Of a stretch of 64,000 nucleotides of DNA, positions 33,659 through 44,510 are shown in pieces. The notes beneath the pieces are model-generated. The model made no database searches. It was not told the DNA's origin and saw only the letters and a program-made list of their open reading frames with translations. This DNA comes from Bradyrhizobium sp. SZCCT0153 (lineage in GTDB: Bacteria > Pseudomonadota > Alphaproteobacteria > Rhizobiales > Xanthobacteraceae): assembly GCF_018129995.1 (NCBI RefSeq), contig NZ_JAFCKS010000003.1:124001-188000 (forward strand). Direction: 5' to 3'. Position numbers and translations under genes: made by a program. Within the stretch, counting starts at the first letter, position 1, and each line of letters starts with the position of its first letter.

Positions 33659-34897
33659 TTATTGAGCGGGCTTGACGAGATCCGCCATGGCATCGTCGGC
33701 GAATTTGCGTGAGGCGGCGAGCGCAGCGTCGCGGGCATCGGTCTTGTCGAGCCAGGCCTGTGCCGGGGCGCGATCGGCCTCGGGCAGCGTCTTCAGCTCG
33801 CGCCGCGCCTCCACGAAATCGTTGCGGAGCGCCGCGGCCGTCACCCGTGAGACGATGGCACCGCGATCGTTGCCGACCCCGTCGGTGCGCTCGATGCGGA
33901 CGAGTTTTGACGCTCCCGCCTGGAGGCGCTCGACGATGCCGGCGCCGCCGGTCTGGGCTTCCGCCGGCGGCGACAGTTTTGGCACGATGTTGAGGAGCTC
34001 GCGGCTCAGCGCGACCGGCGTCGGAATGCCTGACGACGCGAAGGTGTCGAGCGGCTTCAGTCCATCGGGTTTGGCCGCGAGCGACCGCGCCGCGGCCAGT
34101 TGCGGCCCGTAAGCGTCTCCGTGGCGAACGGCGACGTCGAGCAGGGCCGCGGCCACCACATGGCGCAGCGCCTTGTCGTCCATCGTCCTGGCGTCGGCGA
34201 TCTTCTCGCTTTGCTGCGCGAGTTCGGCACGGTCGGTCTTGCTGGCGCGCTCGAGCTGCGCGATGCGATTGGCGAGATCGGCGGAAGCAGCATCGCGCGG
34301 CGCGGATTTCGCGTCGTTCAAGGCGCTCGCGGTCTTGTCGGATTGCGCGCGCAGACTGGCGATGTCGCTGCGCAGGCTGCTTGCGGATTTCTCCAGCGCG
34401 TCGATCCGCGCCAGCAGGGCCGGATCGGCAGCGGGCTTGCCAGCCTTGGCCTCGACCGCGGCAACGCGCCCGTTCAGCGCATCCACGGTTGCGCTCGTCA
34501 CTTGCGGCGCGGCCGGCGGCGCCTGCACCGCCGGCCAGCCCAGCATCCAGCCGACCCCGATCACGACCGCGGCTGCAGCAGCGCCGGAGACCGGAGCGAT
34601 AACCCAGGGCGAAATCGAAGGCGATACGGGCGCGGCCGCAACGGACGGCCGCTCGGCGGCCTCGGGCTGAGGTTCGGCCTTGGTCTCCTCGAACTTGGTC
34701 TCCTCGAATTTGGCCTCTTCGAATTTGGCCTGCTCATCCCCTGCCTGGCCGGTCGCCGGCTGAGCCTCCGGCTCGCCCGCAACCTCGTGCGGCTGGGTGG
34801 AGACTTCGGTTGCCTCGAGGTCGATGGTGGGCGGAGTGCGCTTGGCACGGCCGGACTCGGGAGCCAATCCTGTGTCTTCAGGCTTGTCGTCGGCCAT
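33659..34897 (-). CDS. Alphaproteobacterial Mic60/mitofilin homologue
   Basis: A 412-residue protein. The order is: an acidic N-terminal cytoplasmic region with an imperfect KFEE(A/T) five-residue repeat (coded by 34680-34739); one membrane helix in PWVIAPVSGAAAAAVVIGVG, about residues 93-115; a long helical coiled-coil stretch; and a C-terminal mitofilin domain (residues 250-412). Mic60 of mitochondria shapes cristae, and alphaproteobacterial homologues, found between hemD and hemY, are linked to intracytoplasmic membrane. Location between hemD and hemY supports this identity. It starts at the ATG 34895-34897, 65 bp after the hemD stop. Confidence 0.88.
   Translation of the reverse strand: MADDKPEDTGLAPESGRAKRTPPTIDLEATEVSTQPHEVAGEPEAQPATGQAGDEQAKFEEAKFEETKFEETKAEPQPEAAERPSVAAAPVSPSISPWVIAPVSGAAAAAVVIGVGWMLGWPAVQAPPAAPQVTSATVDALNGRVAAVEAKAGKPAADPALLARIDALEKSASSLRSDIASLRAQSDKTASALNDAKSAPRDAASADLANRIAQLERASKTDRAELAQQSEKIADARTMDDKALRHVVAAALLDVAVRHGDAYGPQLAAARSLAAKPDGLKPLDTFASSGIPTPVALSRELLNIVPKLSPPAEAQTGGAGIVERLQAGASKLVRIERTDGVGNDRGAIVSRVTAAALRNDFVEARRELKTLPEADRAPAQAWLDKTDARDAALAASRKFADDAMADLVKPAQ
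34680..34739 (-). repeat. In-frame 15-bp repeats in mic60
   Basis: Four units of about 15 bp (34680-34694, 34695-34709, 34710-34724 and a diverged 34725-34739) encode the repeated KFEE-A/T motif in the cytoplasmic N-terminus. Length variation between strains would be expected. Confidence 0.8.
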
Positions 34898-34962
34898 CGT
34901 GACGGTTCCTCACACTTACATGCCCTGAGCGGACCCGATTGCGTCGGATTCGGCCCGTTCTC

Positions 34963-35709
34963 TTACGCCAAACGGGTCCGCAAAGCACGCTCCAAGGTCT
35001 CAAACAAGGCATTTTCGTCCGGCATCGCGGCCACCAGAACCTGCGTGGCGCCGGCCTCGCGCAGCACGCCTGCGACCGTCTCGGACAGGCAGCATTGCGG
35101 AATTGCCAGGGCCGAGATTTCGACGCCTTCGCCTCGCGCCGCATCCAGGAAGGCGCGCGCGCTGCGCCGGGAGTAATGCAGCACCGCCTCGATCCCATGG
35201 GCGGCAAAGCCCTCGCAGACCTCGCGCGGCAACAGCTTGACCGGCGCCATGCGATAGGTGGTCTGCGTGACGACGTTGAATCCCTCGGCGCCGAGCTCGC
35301 CGCCGAGATCGCGCGACAGATCCGCGCCCGCCAGATAGAGCAGCGTACTCTTCTTCTTCAGCACCTTGGCTCGCACGCTCCGCATGACCTTGTCGCGCAA
35401 GGCCGCGGCATCGCCGCCGGCGGCGATCACTTCGGCAAAGCCGGCGTCGCGCGCGGCGGCGGCGGTATGCTCGCCAACCGCGAACAGCGGCAGCTGTGAC
35501 AGATCGAGGTCCTGCAACTGCGGTGCGACGGCGCGGATCGCGTTGGCCGATGTCACGATGATGCCATCATAATCGGCCTCGCTTTCATCGTGGAAAGCGA
35601 CCGGCTCGAACTTGAGCACCGGGGCGAGCAGCACCAGATGACCCCGCGCGCGCAGATTTTCCGCCGTCGCCTCATTGTCGGGATGCGGCCGTGTGACAAG
35701 AATGGACAT
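34963..35709 (-). CDS. hemD: Uroporphyrinogen-III synthase
   Basis: A 248-residue protein of the right length for UROS. The family is poorly conserved, but SILVTRPHPDNEATAENLRARGHLVLLAPVLKFEPV, DGIIVTSANAIRAVAPQ and FAVGEHTAAAARDAGF are typical bilobed UROS strands, and a C-terminal VLVAAMPDENALFETLERALR follows. It cyclises hydroxymethylbilane to uroporphyrinogen III, the branch point to heme, siroheme and cobalamin. It is the first gene of hemD-mic60-hemY. No hemC lies upstream, which is unusual. The ATG at 35707-35709 was chosen; an earlier alternative start is weaker. Confidence 0.9.
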   Translation of the reverse strand: MSILVTRPHPDNEATAENLRARGHLVLLAPVLKFEPVAFHDESEADYDGIIVTSANAIRAVAPQLQDLDLSQLPLFAVGEHTAAAARDAGFAEVIAAGGDAAALRDKVMRSVRAKVLKKKSTLLYLAGADLSRDLGGELGAEGFNVVTQTTYRMAPVKLLPREVCEGFAAHGIEAVLHYSRRSARAFLDAARGEGVEISALAIPQCCLSETVAGVLREAGATQVLVAAMPDENALFETLERALRTRLA

Positions 35710-35860
35710 CGCTTGTGTTCCCGAACCGCGTGGCGGTGACGCATTCACGAGGAGAGCTGCGCGTGACGATTGCGCAGGCCGACCCCGGAATGCTACCGGA
35801 CGTACCAGAACTCTGCTTTACGAATGAGCGCAAGGCCGCAAATTGGATAACAATTCGCCA

Positions 35861-36934
35861 ATGCTGGTATTGGGCATCGAGACCACCTGCGACGAGACCG
35901 CCGCGGCGGTGATCGAGCGCGCGCCTGACGGCAGCGGCAAGATCCTGTCCAACATCGTGCGGTCGCAGATCGAGGAACATGCCCGGTTCGGCGGCGTCGT
36001 GCCGGAGATCGCCGCGCGCGCCCATGTCGACTTGCTCGACGGCATCATCGACCGCGCCATGCAGGAGGCCGGCATCGGCTTCGCCCAGCTCAATGGCGTC
36101 GCCGCGGCTGCGGGGCCGGGGCTGATCGGCGGCGTCATTGTCGGGCTCACCACTGCGAAAGCGATCGCGATGGTGCACGACACGCCGCTGGTCGCAGTGA
36201 ACCATCTTGAAGCGCACGCGCTGACGCCGCGCCTGACCGACGCACTCGAATTTCCCTATTGCCTGTTCCTCGCTTCGGGCGGCCATACCCAGATCGTCGC
36301 CGTCACCGGCGTCGGCCAGTATGTGCGCCTCGGCACCACCGTGGATGATGCGATCGGCGAGGCCTTCGACAAGGTCGCGAAGATGCTGGGCCTGCCCTAT
36401 CCGGGCGGGCCGCAGGTCGAACGGGCGGCGAAGAGCGGCGATGCCACGCGCTTTGCGTTTCCGCGGCCGATGCAGGGACGCCCCGACGCGAATTTCTCGC
36501 TGTCGGGATTGAAGACGGCCGTGCGCAACGAAGCGAGCCGGCTCACTGAGATCACGCCGCAGGACGTCAGCGATCTCTGCGCGAGCTTCCAGGCCGCGGT
36601 GATGGACTCGACGGCCGATCGGCTGGGCGTCGGCCTGAAGCTTTTCCGCGAAAAGTTCGGTACCCCCCGCGCGCTCGTTGCGGCCGGCGGCGTCGCCGCC
36701 AATCTGGCGATCCGCGGTGCCTTGCATGACGTCGCGCGACAGGCCAAGACGCAGCTCATCATGCCGCCGCCCGCACTCTGCACCGATAACGGCGCGATGA
36801 TCGCCTGGGCCGGCGCCGAGCGCCTTGCGCTCGGCATGACCGACACGATGGAAGCGCAGCCCCGCGCGCGCTGGCTGCTCGATGCCAACGCCACGGCGCC
36901 GGCCGGCTACGGCAACACGCGAGCGGGATACTAG
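35861..36934 (+). CDS. tsaD: tRNA N6-threonylcarbamoyladenosine transferase, TsaD
   Basis: A 357-residue TsaD/Kae1/Gcp family protein. [19 protein letters not shown] is at the N-terminus, the metal-binding [11 protein letters not shown] and the [16 protein letters not shown] loop follow, and [14 protein letters not shown] plus [11 protein letters not shown] complete the fold. With TsaB, TsaC and TsaE it makes t6A at position 37 of ANN-decoding tRNAs. It is divergent from hemD and 2 bp before gpsA. An in-frame TTG at 35843 would add six residues; I took the ATG at 35861 because it gives the usual family N-terminus. Confidence 0.96.
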   Translation: MLVLGIETTCDETAAAVIERAPDGSGKILSNIVRSQIEEHARFGGVVPEIAARAHVDLLDGIIDRAMQEAGIGFAQLNGVAAAAGPGLIGGVIVGLTTAKAIAMVHDTPLVAVNHLEAHALTPRLTDALEFPYCLFLASGGHTQIVAVTGVGQYVRLGTTVDDAIGEAFDKVAKMLGLPYPGGPQVERAAKSGDATRFAFPRPMQGRPDANFSLSGLKTAVRNEASRLTEITPQDVSDLCASFQAAVMDSTADRLGVGLKLFREKFGTPRALVAAGGVAANLAIRGALHDVARQAKTQLIMPPPALCTDNGAMIAWAGAERLALGMTDTMEAQPRARWLLDANATAPAGYGNTRAGY

Positions 36935-36936
36935 CA

Positions 36937-37917
36937 ATGACCGCGTTCCACTCCGTCGCGGTGATCGGGGCCGGCGCCTGGGGCACGGCGCTGGCGACGG
37001 TCGCCGCGCGGGCCGGGCGCGCCGTGGCGCTGTGGGCGCGTAACGCCGAGCACGCGACGCGGATCGCATCGACCCGCGACAATCCGCGGCTGCCGGGCGT
37101 GATGCTCGCGCCGGAGATCATGGTCACGAGCGACCTGTCCCTCGCAGCGCGCGCGGACATGCTGCTGATTGCGACGCCGGCGCAGCATCTGCGCGGCGCC
37201 GTCAACATGCTGGCCTCGCATCTGGCGAAACCGGTGCCGATCGTCGCCTGCGCCAAGGGCATCGAGCACGGCACCCATAAGTTCATGACCGACGTCATCG
37301 CTGAAGCCGCGCCGCACGCGCAGCCGGCGATCCTGTCGGGCCCAAGCTTTGCCGACGATGTCGCGCGCGGCCTGCCGACGGCGGTGACGCTGGCGGCGAA
37401 GGACGAAGCCATCGCCAGCCGCCTGGTGCAGGCACTGGGCTCGGCGACGTTCCGGCCCTATCACACGACGGATGTGCGCGGCGTCGAGATCGGCGGCGCG
37501 GCCAAGAACGTGCTGGCGATTGCGGTTGGCATCGCGGTCGGGCGCAAGCTCGGTGCTTCTGCCCAGGCTGCGCTCACGACCCGCGGCTTTGCCGAGCTGA
37601 CGCGCCTTGGCCGCGCGCTCGGTGGGCGCGGTGAGACGCTCATGGGTCTTTCCGGCCTCGGCGATTTGATCCTGACCTGTTCGAGCCTGCAGTCGCGCAA
37701 CTTTGCACTCGGGCTGGCGCTCGGCCGCGGCGAGCAACCGCCCGCCGGCAAGCTCGCCGAGGGCGAGTTCACAGCGCCGGTGCTAATCGAACTCGCAGCT
37801 TCGCAAAACATCGAGATGCCGGTGTCAGAGGCGGTCGCGGCGATCCTGAGCGGAAAGAGCACGATCGACGCCGCGATCTCGGGGCTGCTGACGCGCCCCT
37901 TCAAGGCAGAGGAATGA
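36937..37917 (+). CDS. gpsA: Glycerol-3-phosphate dehydrogenase (NAD(P)+)
   Basis: A 326-residue Gps[22 protein letters not shown] is the Rossmann motif. [35 protein letters not shown] and [16 protein letters not shown] carry the substrate and catalytic-Lys motifs. It reduces DHAP to sn-glycerol-3-phosphate for phospholipid synthesis. The start is 2 bp after tsaD and the stop overlaps or abuts the EVE gene, so the three are an operon. Confidence 0.97.
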   Translation: MTAFHSVAVIGAGAWGTALATVAARAGRAVALWARNAEHATRIASTRDNPRLPGVMLAPEIMVTSDLSLAARADMLLIATPAQHLRGAVNMLASHLAKPVPIVACAKGIEHGTHKFMTDVIAEAAPHAQPAILSGPSFADDVARGLPTAVTLAAKDEAIASRLVQALGSATFRPYHTTDVRGVEIGGAAKNVLAIAVGIAVGRKLGASAQAALTTRGFAELTRLGRALGGRGETLMGLSGLGDLILTCSSLQSRNFALGLALGRGEQPPAGKLAEGEFTAPVLIELAASQNIEMPVSEAVAAILSGKSTIDAAISGLLTRPFKAEE

Positions 37918-37919
37918 AC

Positions 37920-38333
37920 ATGGCGTACTGGCTGGTGAAATCCGAACCGTCGGTGTGGTCCTGGGACCAGCAGGTGGCGAAGGGCGCCAAGGGCGAAGCC
38001 TGGACCGGCGTGCGCAATTACACCGCGCGCATCAACCTCGTGAACATGAAGAAGGGCGACAAGGCGTTCTTCTATCATTCCAACGAGGGCAAGGAGATCG
38101 TCGGCATCGCCGAGATCATCAAGGAAGCCTACCCCGACCCGACCGACAAGACCGAAAAATTCGTCTGCGTCGATATCAAGGCCGACAAGCCGTTGAAGAC
38201 ACCGGTGACGATGGCGGCGATCAAGGCCGAGAAGAAGCTGGCCGACATGGCGCTGGTGAAATATTCGCGCCTTTCGGTGCAACCGGTGACGGCGGAGGAG
38301 TGGAAGCTCGTCTGCAAGATGGGCGGAATGTAA
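37920..38333 (+). CDS. EVE-domain protein
   Basis: A 137-residue protein with the EVE signature at the N-terminus, AYWLVKSEPSVWSWDQQV, then WTGVRNYTARINLVNMKKGDKAFFYHSNEGKEIVGIAEI and YPDPTDKT. EVE domains are PUA-like and bind modified bases; function in bacteria is uncertain. The AGAGGA ribosome-binding site fits the ATG at 37920 better than the ATG at 37914, which overlaps the gpsA stop. It is the third gene of the tsaD-gpsA-EVE string. Confidence 0.93.
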   Translation: MAYWLVKSEPSVWSWDQQVAKGAKGEAWTGVRNYTARINLVNMKKGDKAFFYHSNEGKEIVGIAEIIKEAYPDPTDKTEKFVCVDIKADKPLKTPVTMAAIKAEKKLADMALVKYSRLSVQPVTAEEWKLVCKMGGM

Positions 38334-38348
38334 TTCGCTCCATCTTCG

Positions 38349-39443
38349 CTACGCTATCCGGGCCTGCGGCTCCGGCAGCGCAAAGACCTCGCATGGCGCG
38401 GCGATGCCGCGCAGCGGATGCGGACCGAGCGCGACGAGCGGCATGTCGGTCTCGGCGGCGAGCGCGCCCGACACCAGCACGGTCCTGCCGAGCGGCTTGC
38501 ACAATCCTTCGAGCCGGCTGGCGAGATTGACGGCGGGGCCGATCGCCGTGAAATCGAGCCGGTTGGCAGCGCCGATATTGCCCCACAGCATCTCGCCGAG
38601 ATGAAGGGCGGCGCCGAACGCGAGCGGCGGCAGTCCCTGGGCACGGCGCTCTGCGTTGAGATACACCATTCCGGCTTCGGCCGCGCCCGCGGCGCGCAGG
38701 GCCGAATCGCAGGCGCGGCGCGGTGACGCCTCGACCACCGGAAAGATCGCGAGCACGCCGTCGCCGATGAATTTCAACACCTCGCCGCCGAAGGCGTGGA
38801 CCGCACCGGCGATGCGGTCGAACCAGGCGTCGAGCGACGCGATGACATCGGCCGGCGGCGTGGTTTCCGACAGCAGCGTGAAGTTGCGCAAATCGGCATA
38901 GAGTAGCGCGGCCTGAATGGTCTCGCCGAGATCGCGCCGCAGGGGCGCCGCCAGCACACGCTCCGCGCTGCGCTTGCCGAGATAGGCATCGAGCGTCGCG
39001 CGCAACGTGGCACGCGCGGCAAGCACCGCAAGAGGCGTCGCGGCGAAACGCGCGGCCTGGCGCAATTGCTCGATCTCGTCCGCGGTGAACGGACGCGGCC
39101 CGATCCAGCCGAGCAACGGACCATCGGGCCGTCCGACCGCGTCTTCGTGCACCTTGCCGTCCGCGATGTCGCGCAGCCAGCGGCGGCCGGCATCGTTGGG
39201 CGGATCGGGCGCAAGGCCCCCCGGCGCGAAGCCGAGCGCCTCGATCACGCGGCCGCCGTCTGCGCGCCACAGCCAGGTCCGCTTCGCGATCAGCGGGTGC
39301 GGCACCTCCAGCGTCAGGCTGCCCGCCGCAAGCGGCACGCCGTCGGCGAGCAGGTGCGCGCCGAGATCCGCGAGCAGGCGGTCGGCGCCGGGGCTGTCCG
39401 AGGCAGCATCGACAAGCCAGGCGAGGGTCGGGGAGAGTTGCAT
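38349..39443 (-). CDS. Class III adenylate/guanylate cyclase
   Basis: A 364-residue soluble protein. The first 150 residues are a sensor-like region of unknown type, including WLWRADGGRVIEALGF and LGWIGPRPFTADEIEQLRQA. The catalytic domain (about 195-364) has ALLYADLRNFTLLSETTP with the first metal Asp, LKFIGDGVLAIFPVVE with the second, and MLWGNIGAANRLDFTAIGPAVNLASRLE with the nucleotide-binding Asn/Arg. The product is presumably cAMP. It is convergent with the EVE gene and divergent from the SRPBCC gene. I used the ATG at 39441-39443, discarding a 34-residue N-terminal extension with no conservation signature. Confidence 0.9.
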   Translation of the reverse strand: MQLSPTLAWLVDAASDSPGADRLLADLGAHLLADGVPLAAGSLTLEVPHPLIAKRTWLWRADGGRVIEALGFAPGGLAPDPPNDAGRRWLRDIADGKVHEDAVGRPDGPLLGWIGPRPFTADEIEQLRQAARFAATPLAVLAARATLRATLDAYLGKRSAERVLAAPLRRDLGETIQAALLYADLRNFTLLSETTPPADVIASLDAWFDRIAGAVHAFGGEVLKFIGDGVLAIFPVVEASPRRACDSALRAAGAAEAGMVYLNAERRAQGLPPLAFGAALHLGEMLWGNIGAANRLDFTAIGPAVNLASRLEGLCKPLGRTVLVSGALAAETDMPLVALGPHPLRGIAAPCEVFALPEPQARIA

Positions 39444-39544
39444 TGTCCGATGATGGCGAAGATGGGCCGTCTTTGTCACGGGCAATCCTTGACGGGCTGC
39501 TTTGGGGCCGCCATGTGCCAGTGTCAGCCCAGGAATGATCGCCA

Positions 39545-40015
39545 ATGACCGAGCCGTTCGTAGTGCGTCGCGAGACCCAGATCGCAGCCCCGCGCGCCAC
39601 CGTCTTCGCGTATTTGACCGATCCCGAGAAGATTCTGAGCTGGATGGGCTCCGACGCCACCACGGAGCCGCATCCGGGCGGGCTGTATCTGCTCAAGGGC
39701 ATCGGCCCGCGCGGCGGCGACGCCCGCGGCGCATTCCGCGAAGTCGTGCCCGTGCATCGTCTGGCCTACACGTTCGGCTGGGAGGGCGGCCAGGAAGTGC
39801 CGCCCGGCTCGAGCCTGATCGAGATCGACCTGATCGAACGCGACGGCGGCACGCTGCTGCGCATGACCCATAGCGGGCTGCCAACCGCGGAGCAGGCTGC
39901 CGCGCACGCAACGGGATGGGCGCATTATCTGGGACGGCTCACGACTGCAGCCGCAGGCGGCGATCCCGGTCCCGACAACGGCGTTTCCACCAAGGCGCAA
40001 CGACGCCCAGGCTAA
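39545..40015 (+). CDS. SRPBCC (AHSA1-type) family protein
   Basis: A 156-residue START/Bet v1-like fold protein. The start MTEPFVVRRETQIAAPRATV and AYLTDPEKILSWMG, with GGLYLLKGIGPRG and AYTFGWEGGQEVPPGSS and TLLRMTHSGLPTAEQAAAHATGWAHYL, match the AHSA1/Activator-of-Hsp90-like subfamily. It binds a hydrophobic ligand in this family, but no substrate is known. The stop overlaps the convergent topoisomerase IB stop by 4 bp. Confidence 0.92.
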   Translation: MTEPFVVRRETQIAAPRATVFAYLTDPEKILSWMGSDATTEPHPGGLYLLKGIGPRGGDARGAFREVVPVHRLAYTFGWEGGQEVPPGSSLIEIDLIERDGGTLLRMTHSGLPTAEQAAAHATGWAHYLGRLTTAAAGGDPGPDNGVSTKAQRRPG

Positions 40016-41181
40016 ACCGCCGCGGTCGCCACCACCTGCTGCAAGAGCTGCTCGCGCCTGGCCTGCGAACGCTGGCCCTTCATGGTCGCGGCGAAGCGCT
40101 CGAGGATACCATCCTCGAAGGCGGTGACGATGGTGTCGTGGACGTAGCTCTTGCGGCAGATCGCCGGCGTGTTGGAGAGCTGATCGGCCGCGGCGCGGAT
40201 CGCCTCCAGCACCTGCTTCTTGCGGCCACGCTGGCTGGTCGCCGGCGTGATCCGCGACAGCGATTCCACGACGACGGCAGACGCCATTAGCGTGCGGAAA
40301 TCCTTCAGCGAGATCTTGATGCCGGCGATCTCGCGCAGGAACGCGTTCACCTGCGTGGTGCTGACCGCGCGCACGATGCCGTAGGCATCGCGATACTGGA
40401 ACATGCGCTTGCCGGGAACGCCGTTGAGGATGCCGATGGCGCGGACGAGCTTGGCCGCGTCGCATTCCTTGCGCACCGCCTTGCCGCCCTTGGCCTTGAA
40501 CGTCAGCACGAAGCAATCGTCTTCCAGCGTGACGTTGGACTTGTGCAGCGTGGTGGCGCCGCGGGTGCCATTGAGGCGGGCATAGGACTCGTTGCCGGGA
40601 CGGATCGCGGTGCGCGCGATCAATTCGATCACCGCCGAAAGCGCGAATTCACGCGTCGGCTCGTCGCCCGACAGGAACGCCGAGACCTTGCGCCGGATCT
40701 TTGGCAGTGCGCCGACGAGCTTTTCCAGCCGATGCGCCTTGCGGTGCTCGCGGACCTTCTCCCAATCGGCGTGATAGCGGTATTGCAGCCGGCCCGCGGC
40801 ATCGCGTCCCACCGCCTGGAGATGCGAGCTCGGATCAGCCGAATAGCGCACCTCGCGATAGGCCGGCGGTACCGCCATGGCGTGCAGCCGGCGGATGGTG
40901 CGGGCATCGCGGATGTGGGCGCCGTTGGGCCGCACGAAGGAATAGCCCTTGCCGCGCCTGATGCGGCGGATGGTCAGCTCGTTCTGGTCGCCGAGCCGCA
41001 GGCCCAGCTCCTTGGCAAGGGCCTCGACCGTCGCCGCAGGCGCCGTATCGAACAGTTTTTTCGGGCTGGGACGGACGGAACCGGCCCGTTTCGGCCATTG
41101 TCCGAGGGCCTTGGCCAGCGCGACGGCAGCAGGATCGGCCGAAGCGGGCCGCATCGTCCCGAGATTCTGCTGATCCATCAT
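40012..41181 (-). CDS. DNA topoisomerase IB
   Basis: A 389-residue bacterial (poxvirus-type) topoisomerase IB. IRRIRRGKGYSFVRPNG starts the DNA-binding region; AIRPGNESYARLNGTRGATTLHKSNV, LTFKAKGGKAVRKEC and FRTLMASAVVVESL carry the catalytic Arg/Lys/His residues; KSYVHDTIVTAFEDG holds the likely catalytic Tyr. It relaxes supercoils by a 3'-phosphotyrosyl intermediate. The ATG at 41179-41181 is used; a second ATG directly follows. Convergent with the SRPBCC gene. Such enzymes are optional in bacteria. Confidence 0.94.
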   Translation of the reverse strand: MMDQQNLGTMRPASADPAAVALAKALGQWPKRAGSVRPSPKKLFDTAPAATVEALAKELGLRLGDQNELTIRRIRRGKGYSFVRPNGAHIRDARTIRRLHAMAVPPAYREVRYSADPSSHLQAVGRDAAGRLQYRYHADWEKVREHRKAHRLEKLVGALPKIRRKVSAFLSGDEPTREFALSAVIELIARTAIRPGNESYARLNGTRGATTLHKSNVTLEDDCFVLTFKAKGGKAVRKECDAAKLVRAIGILNGVPGKRMFQYRDAYGIVRAVSTTQVNAFLREIAGIKISLKDFRTLMASAVVVESLSRITPATSQRGRKKQVLEAIRAAADQLSNTPAICRKSYVHDTIVTAFEDGILERFAATMKGQRSQARREQLLQQVVATAAV

Positions 41182-41592
41182 AGTCTTAAGCCTTGGCCCT
41201 ATCTGTTACCGTTCAATGCCGCTGTTCTGATTTTTGTTCCAAGGGGTCGCTTGGACGGTCTCTTGGGACCCGGGTTAGCCACTTAGGGTGTTCCGAACCG
41301 CATTGCGAGTCCCGAATCGGTGAGAAGCGGTTTCTAAATACCGCCTGCGACGCATGGGCGCCCTGCACGGGCCTATTCCCAAGATCTGGGTAAAGAGCCG
41401 AAGACCGCCTCCCAGCCTGTTTCAGATTTGCGACAGCCAGCCTTTGCACCTTGATCCTCCGCATGGCCGGCGGCTCGCCGAAGGTCCAGCTTGTGCACCT
41501 TGTCGGGCCCGGTTAGCCCGACGCATAATCGATCAACGATCAAGTCGGCTCGCCGGTGACCTGCGCTCGGCTTGCCGTATCTGGAGGGAAAC
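41182..41592. other. 411-bp intergenic spacer, topoisomerase IB / acs
   Basis: Divergent promoter region. I see no credible small gene, tRNA or riboswitch. Two near-repeats with GCACCTTG at about 41447-41454 and 41494-41501 lie some 95-145 bp before the acs start; they could be operator half-sites. The acs ribosome-binding site GGAGGGA is at 41583-41589. Confidence 0.6.
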
Positions 41593-43539
<1,947 letters not shown>

Positions 43540-43937
43540 CAGGACTCTCGTGCCCCGGACGCAGCGCAACGCTCCTTGAGCGGTGCGCTGCACCTGCCTT
43601 GCGCGTCGAAGACTCGCGTAAACGCGCCTACGGCGCTGCCCCGCGTCCGGGACACGAAATCGCATCCCCGCCAAAGCCCCCGAGACAACGGCCGTTCACA
43701 TCCTCACGCATTCGTCAGAGCGCTCTGCGGCACGCCTGCATCTTTCCGGCCGAGTGTTGTTTTCTTGTCATTTACTTTATTTCGAACATTTCCTTTGTTC
43801 CCTCTGCTGGCTGGCCCTTGGCGGCCGTGCGTGGAAACCATCCGGTTAACAGGCGCGGTTAAGAATATCGGGGCGCGGCGCCAATTGCCGGGTTTTGCGT
43901 AATTTTGGACGGTCCGTTCGGGGCAAGGGGAAAATCG
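43540..43937. other. 398-bp intergenic region, acs / L,D-transpeptidase
   Basis: The first 115 bp are the palindromic repeat listed separately. The middle has an AT-rich patch around 43757-43800 (promoter-like, with GAACA-N7-TGTTC at 43784-43800). A TTAAC...TTAA pair at about 43855-43870 has a 9-bp rather than 7-bp spacing. No gene was found. Confidence 0.6.
43550..43655. repeat. Large palindromic repeat with GTGCCCCGGACGC / GCGTCCGGGACAC arms
   Basis: Left arm 43550-43562 and right arm 43643-43655 match those of the element after typA. Here an inner segment of about 80 bp, itself partly self-complementary (AGCGC.../...GCGCT), separates them. It would form a long hairpin after acs. Confidence 0.65.
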
Positions 43938-44453
43938 ATGTCAATGAGGATTGCTGTGGCGGTCGCCGCCACCGTTTCGGCAGGGGTCTTGATGTCGACG
44001 GCGGCGCAGGCGCGGCCGGAAATGGTGGGGGCGCACCTGGCCGATTATTCGCCGGGCACCATCGTGGTCAAAACCAACGAGCGTCGGCTTTATCTGATCC
44101 TCGATAACGGCCACGCCGTGCGCTATCCGGTTGGTGTCGGCAAGTCCGGCAAGCAATGGGCCGGCACCACCCGCATCGACGGCAAGTACCGCAATCCGGC
44201 CTGGTCGCCGCCCGCCGAGGTGAAGCGCGACAAGCCGACCATCCCCGACGTCATTCCGGGCGGCTCGCCGCGCAATCCGATGGGTGTTGCGGCGATGACG
44301 CTGGCCGGCGGCGAATACGCGATTCACGGCACCAACGTGCCGGGCTCGATCGGCGGCTTCGTCTCCTATGGCTGCATCCGCATGCTCAACGACGACATCA
44401 CCGATCTCTATGGCCGCGTCTCCGTCGGCACCACGGTGGTCGTGACGCGCTGA
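43938..44453 (+). CDS. L,D-transpeptidase (YkuD domain)
   Basis: A 171-residue secreted protein with a signal peptide (AVAVAATVSAGVLMSTAAQA). The YkuD catalytic domain has HAVRYPVGVGKSGKQW, YAIHGTNVPGSIGGFVSYGCIRM with the catalytic Cys and preceding His/Gly, and LYGRVSVGTTVVVTR. It makes 3-3 crosslinks in peptidoglycan or links lipoprotein to it. The ATG at 43938 has AAGGGGAAAATCG upstream; the ATG at 43944 is a possible alternative. A terminator follows at 44483. Confidence 0.92.
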   Translation: MSMRIAVAVAATVSAGVLMSTAAQARPEMVGAHLADYSPGTIVVKTNERRLYLILDNGHAVRYPVGVGKSGKQWAGTTRIDGKYRNPAWSPPAEVKRDKPTIPDVIPGGSPRNPMGVAAMTLAGGEYAIHGTNVPGSIGGFVSYGCIRMLNDDITDLYGRVSVGTTVVVTR

Positions 44454-44482
44454 TCTCTGGAATCAACAAGCCGAGACACCAG

Positions 44483-44509
44483 AGCCGCGTCTTTCGACGC
44501 GGCTTTTTC
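44483..44509 (+). terminator. Rho-independent terminator, L,D-transpeptidase / nuclease junction
   Basis: AGCCGCGTC (44483-44491), loop TTTC, GACGCGGCT (44496-44504), then TTTTC. It serves the L,D-transpeptidase gene and lies directly before the stop of the convergent nuclease gene. Confidence 0.85.
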
Positions 44510-44510
44510 G

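Noticed and set aside
35710..35842. Remnant of hemC upstream of hemD
   Set aside because: Only about 130 bp exist and no HemC motif can be read in any frame.
35843..35860. TTGGATAACAATT, resembling the lac operator, at the tsaD start
   Set aside because: The match is short and lies within a possible start of tsaD; there is no LacI-type gene or context.
43784..43800. GAACA-N7-TGTTC as a LexA box
   Set aside because: Alphaproteobacterial LexA boxes are GTTC-N7-GTTC or GAAC-N7-GAAC direct repeats, unlike this inverted repeat.
43855..43870. TTAAC...TTAA as a CtrA box before the L,D-transpeptidase
   Set aside because: Spacing is 9 bp rather than the required 7.
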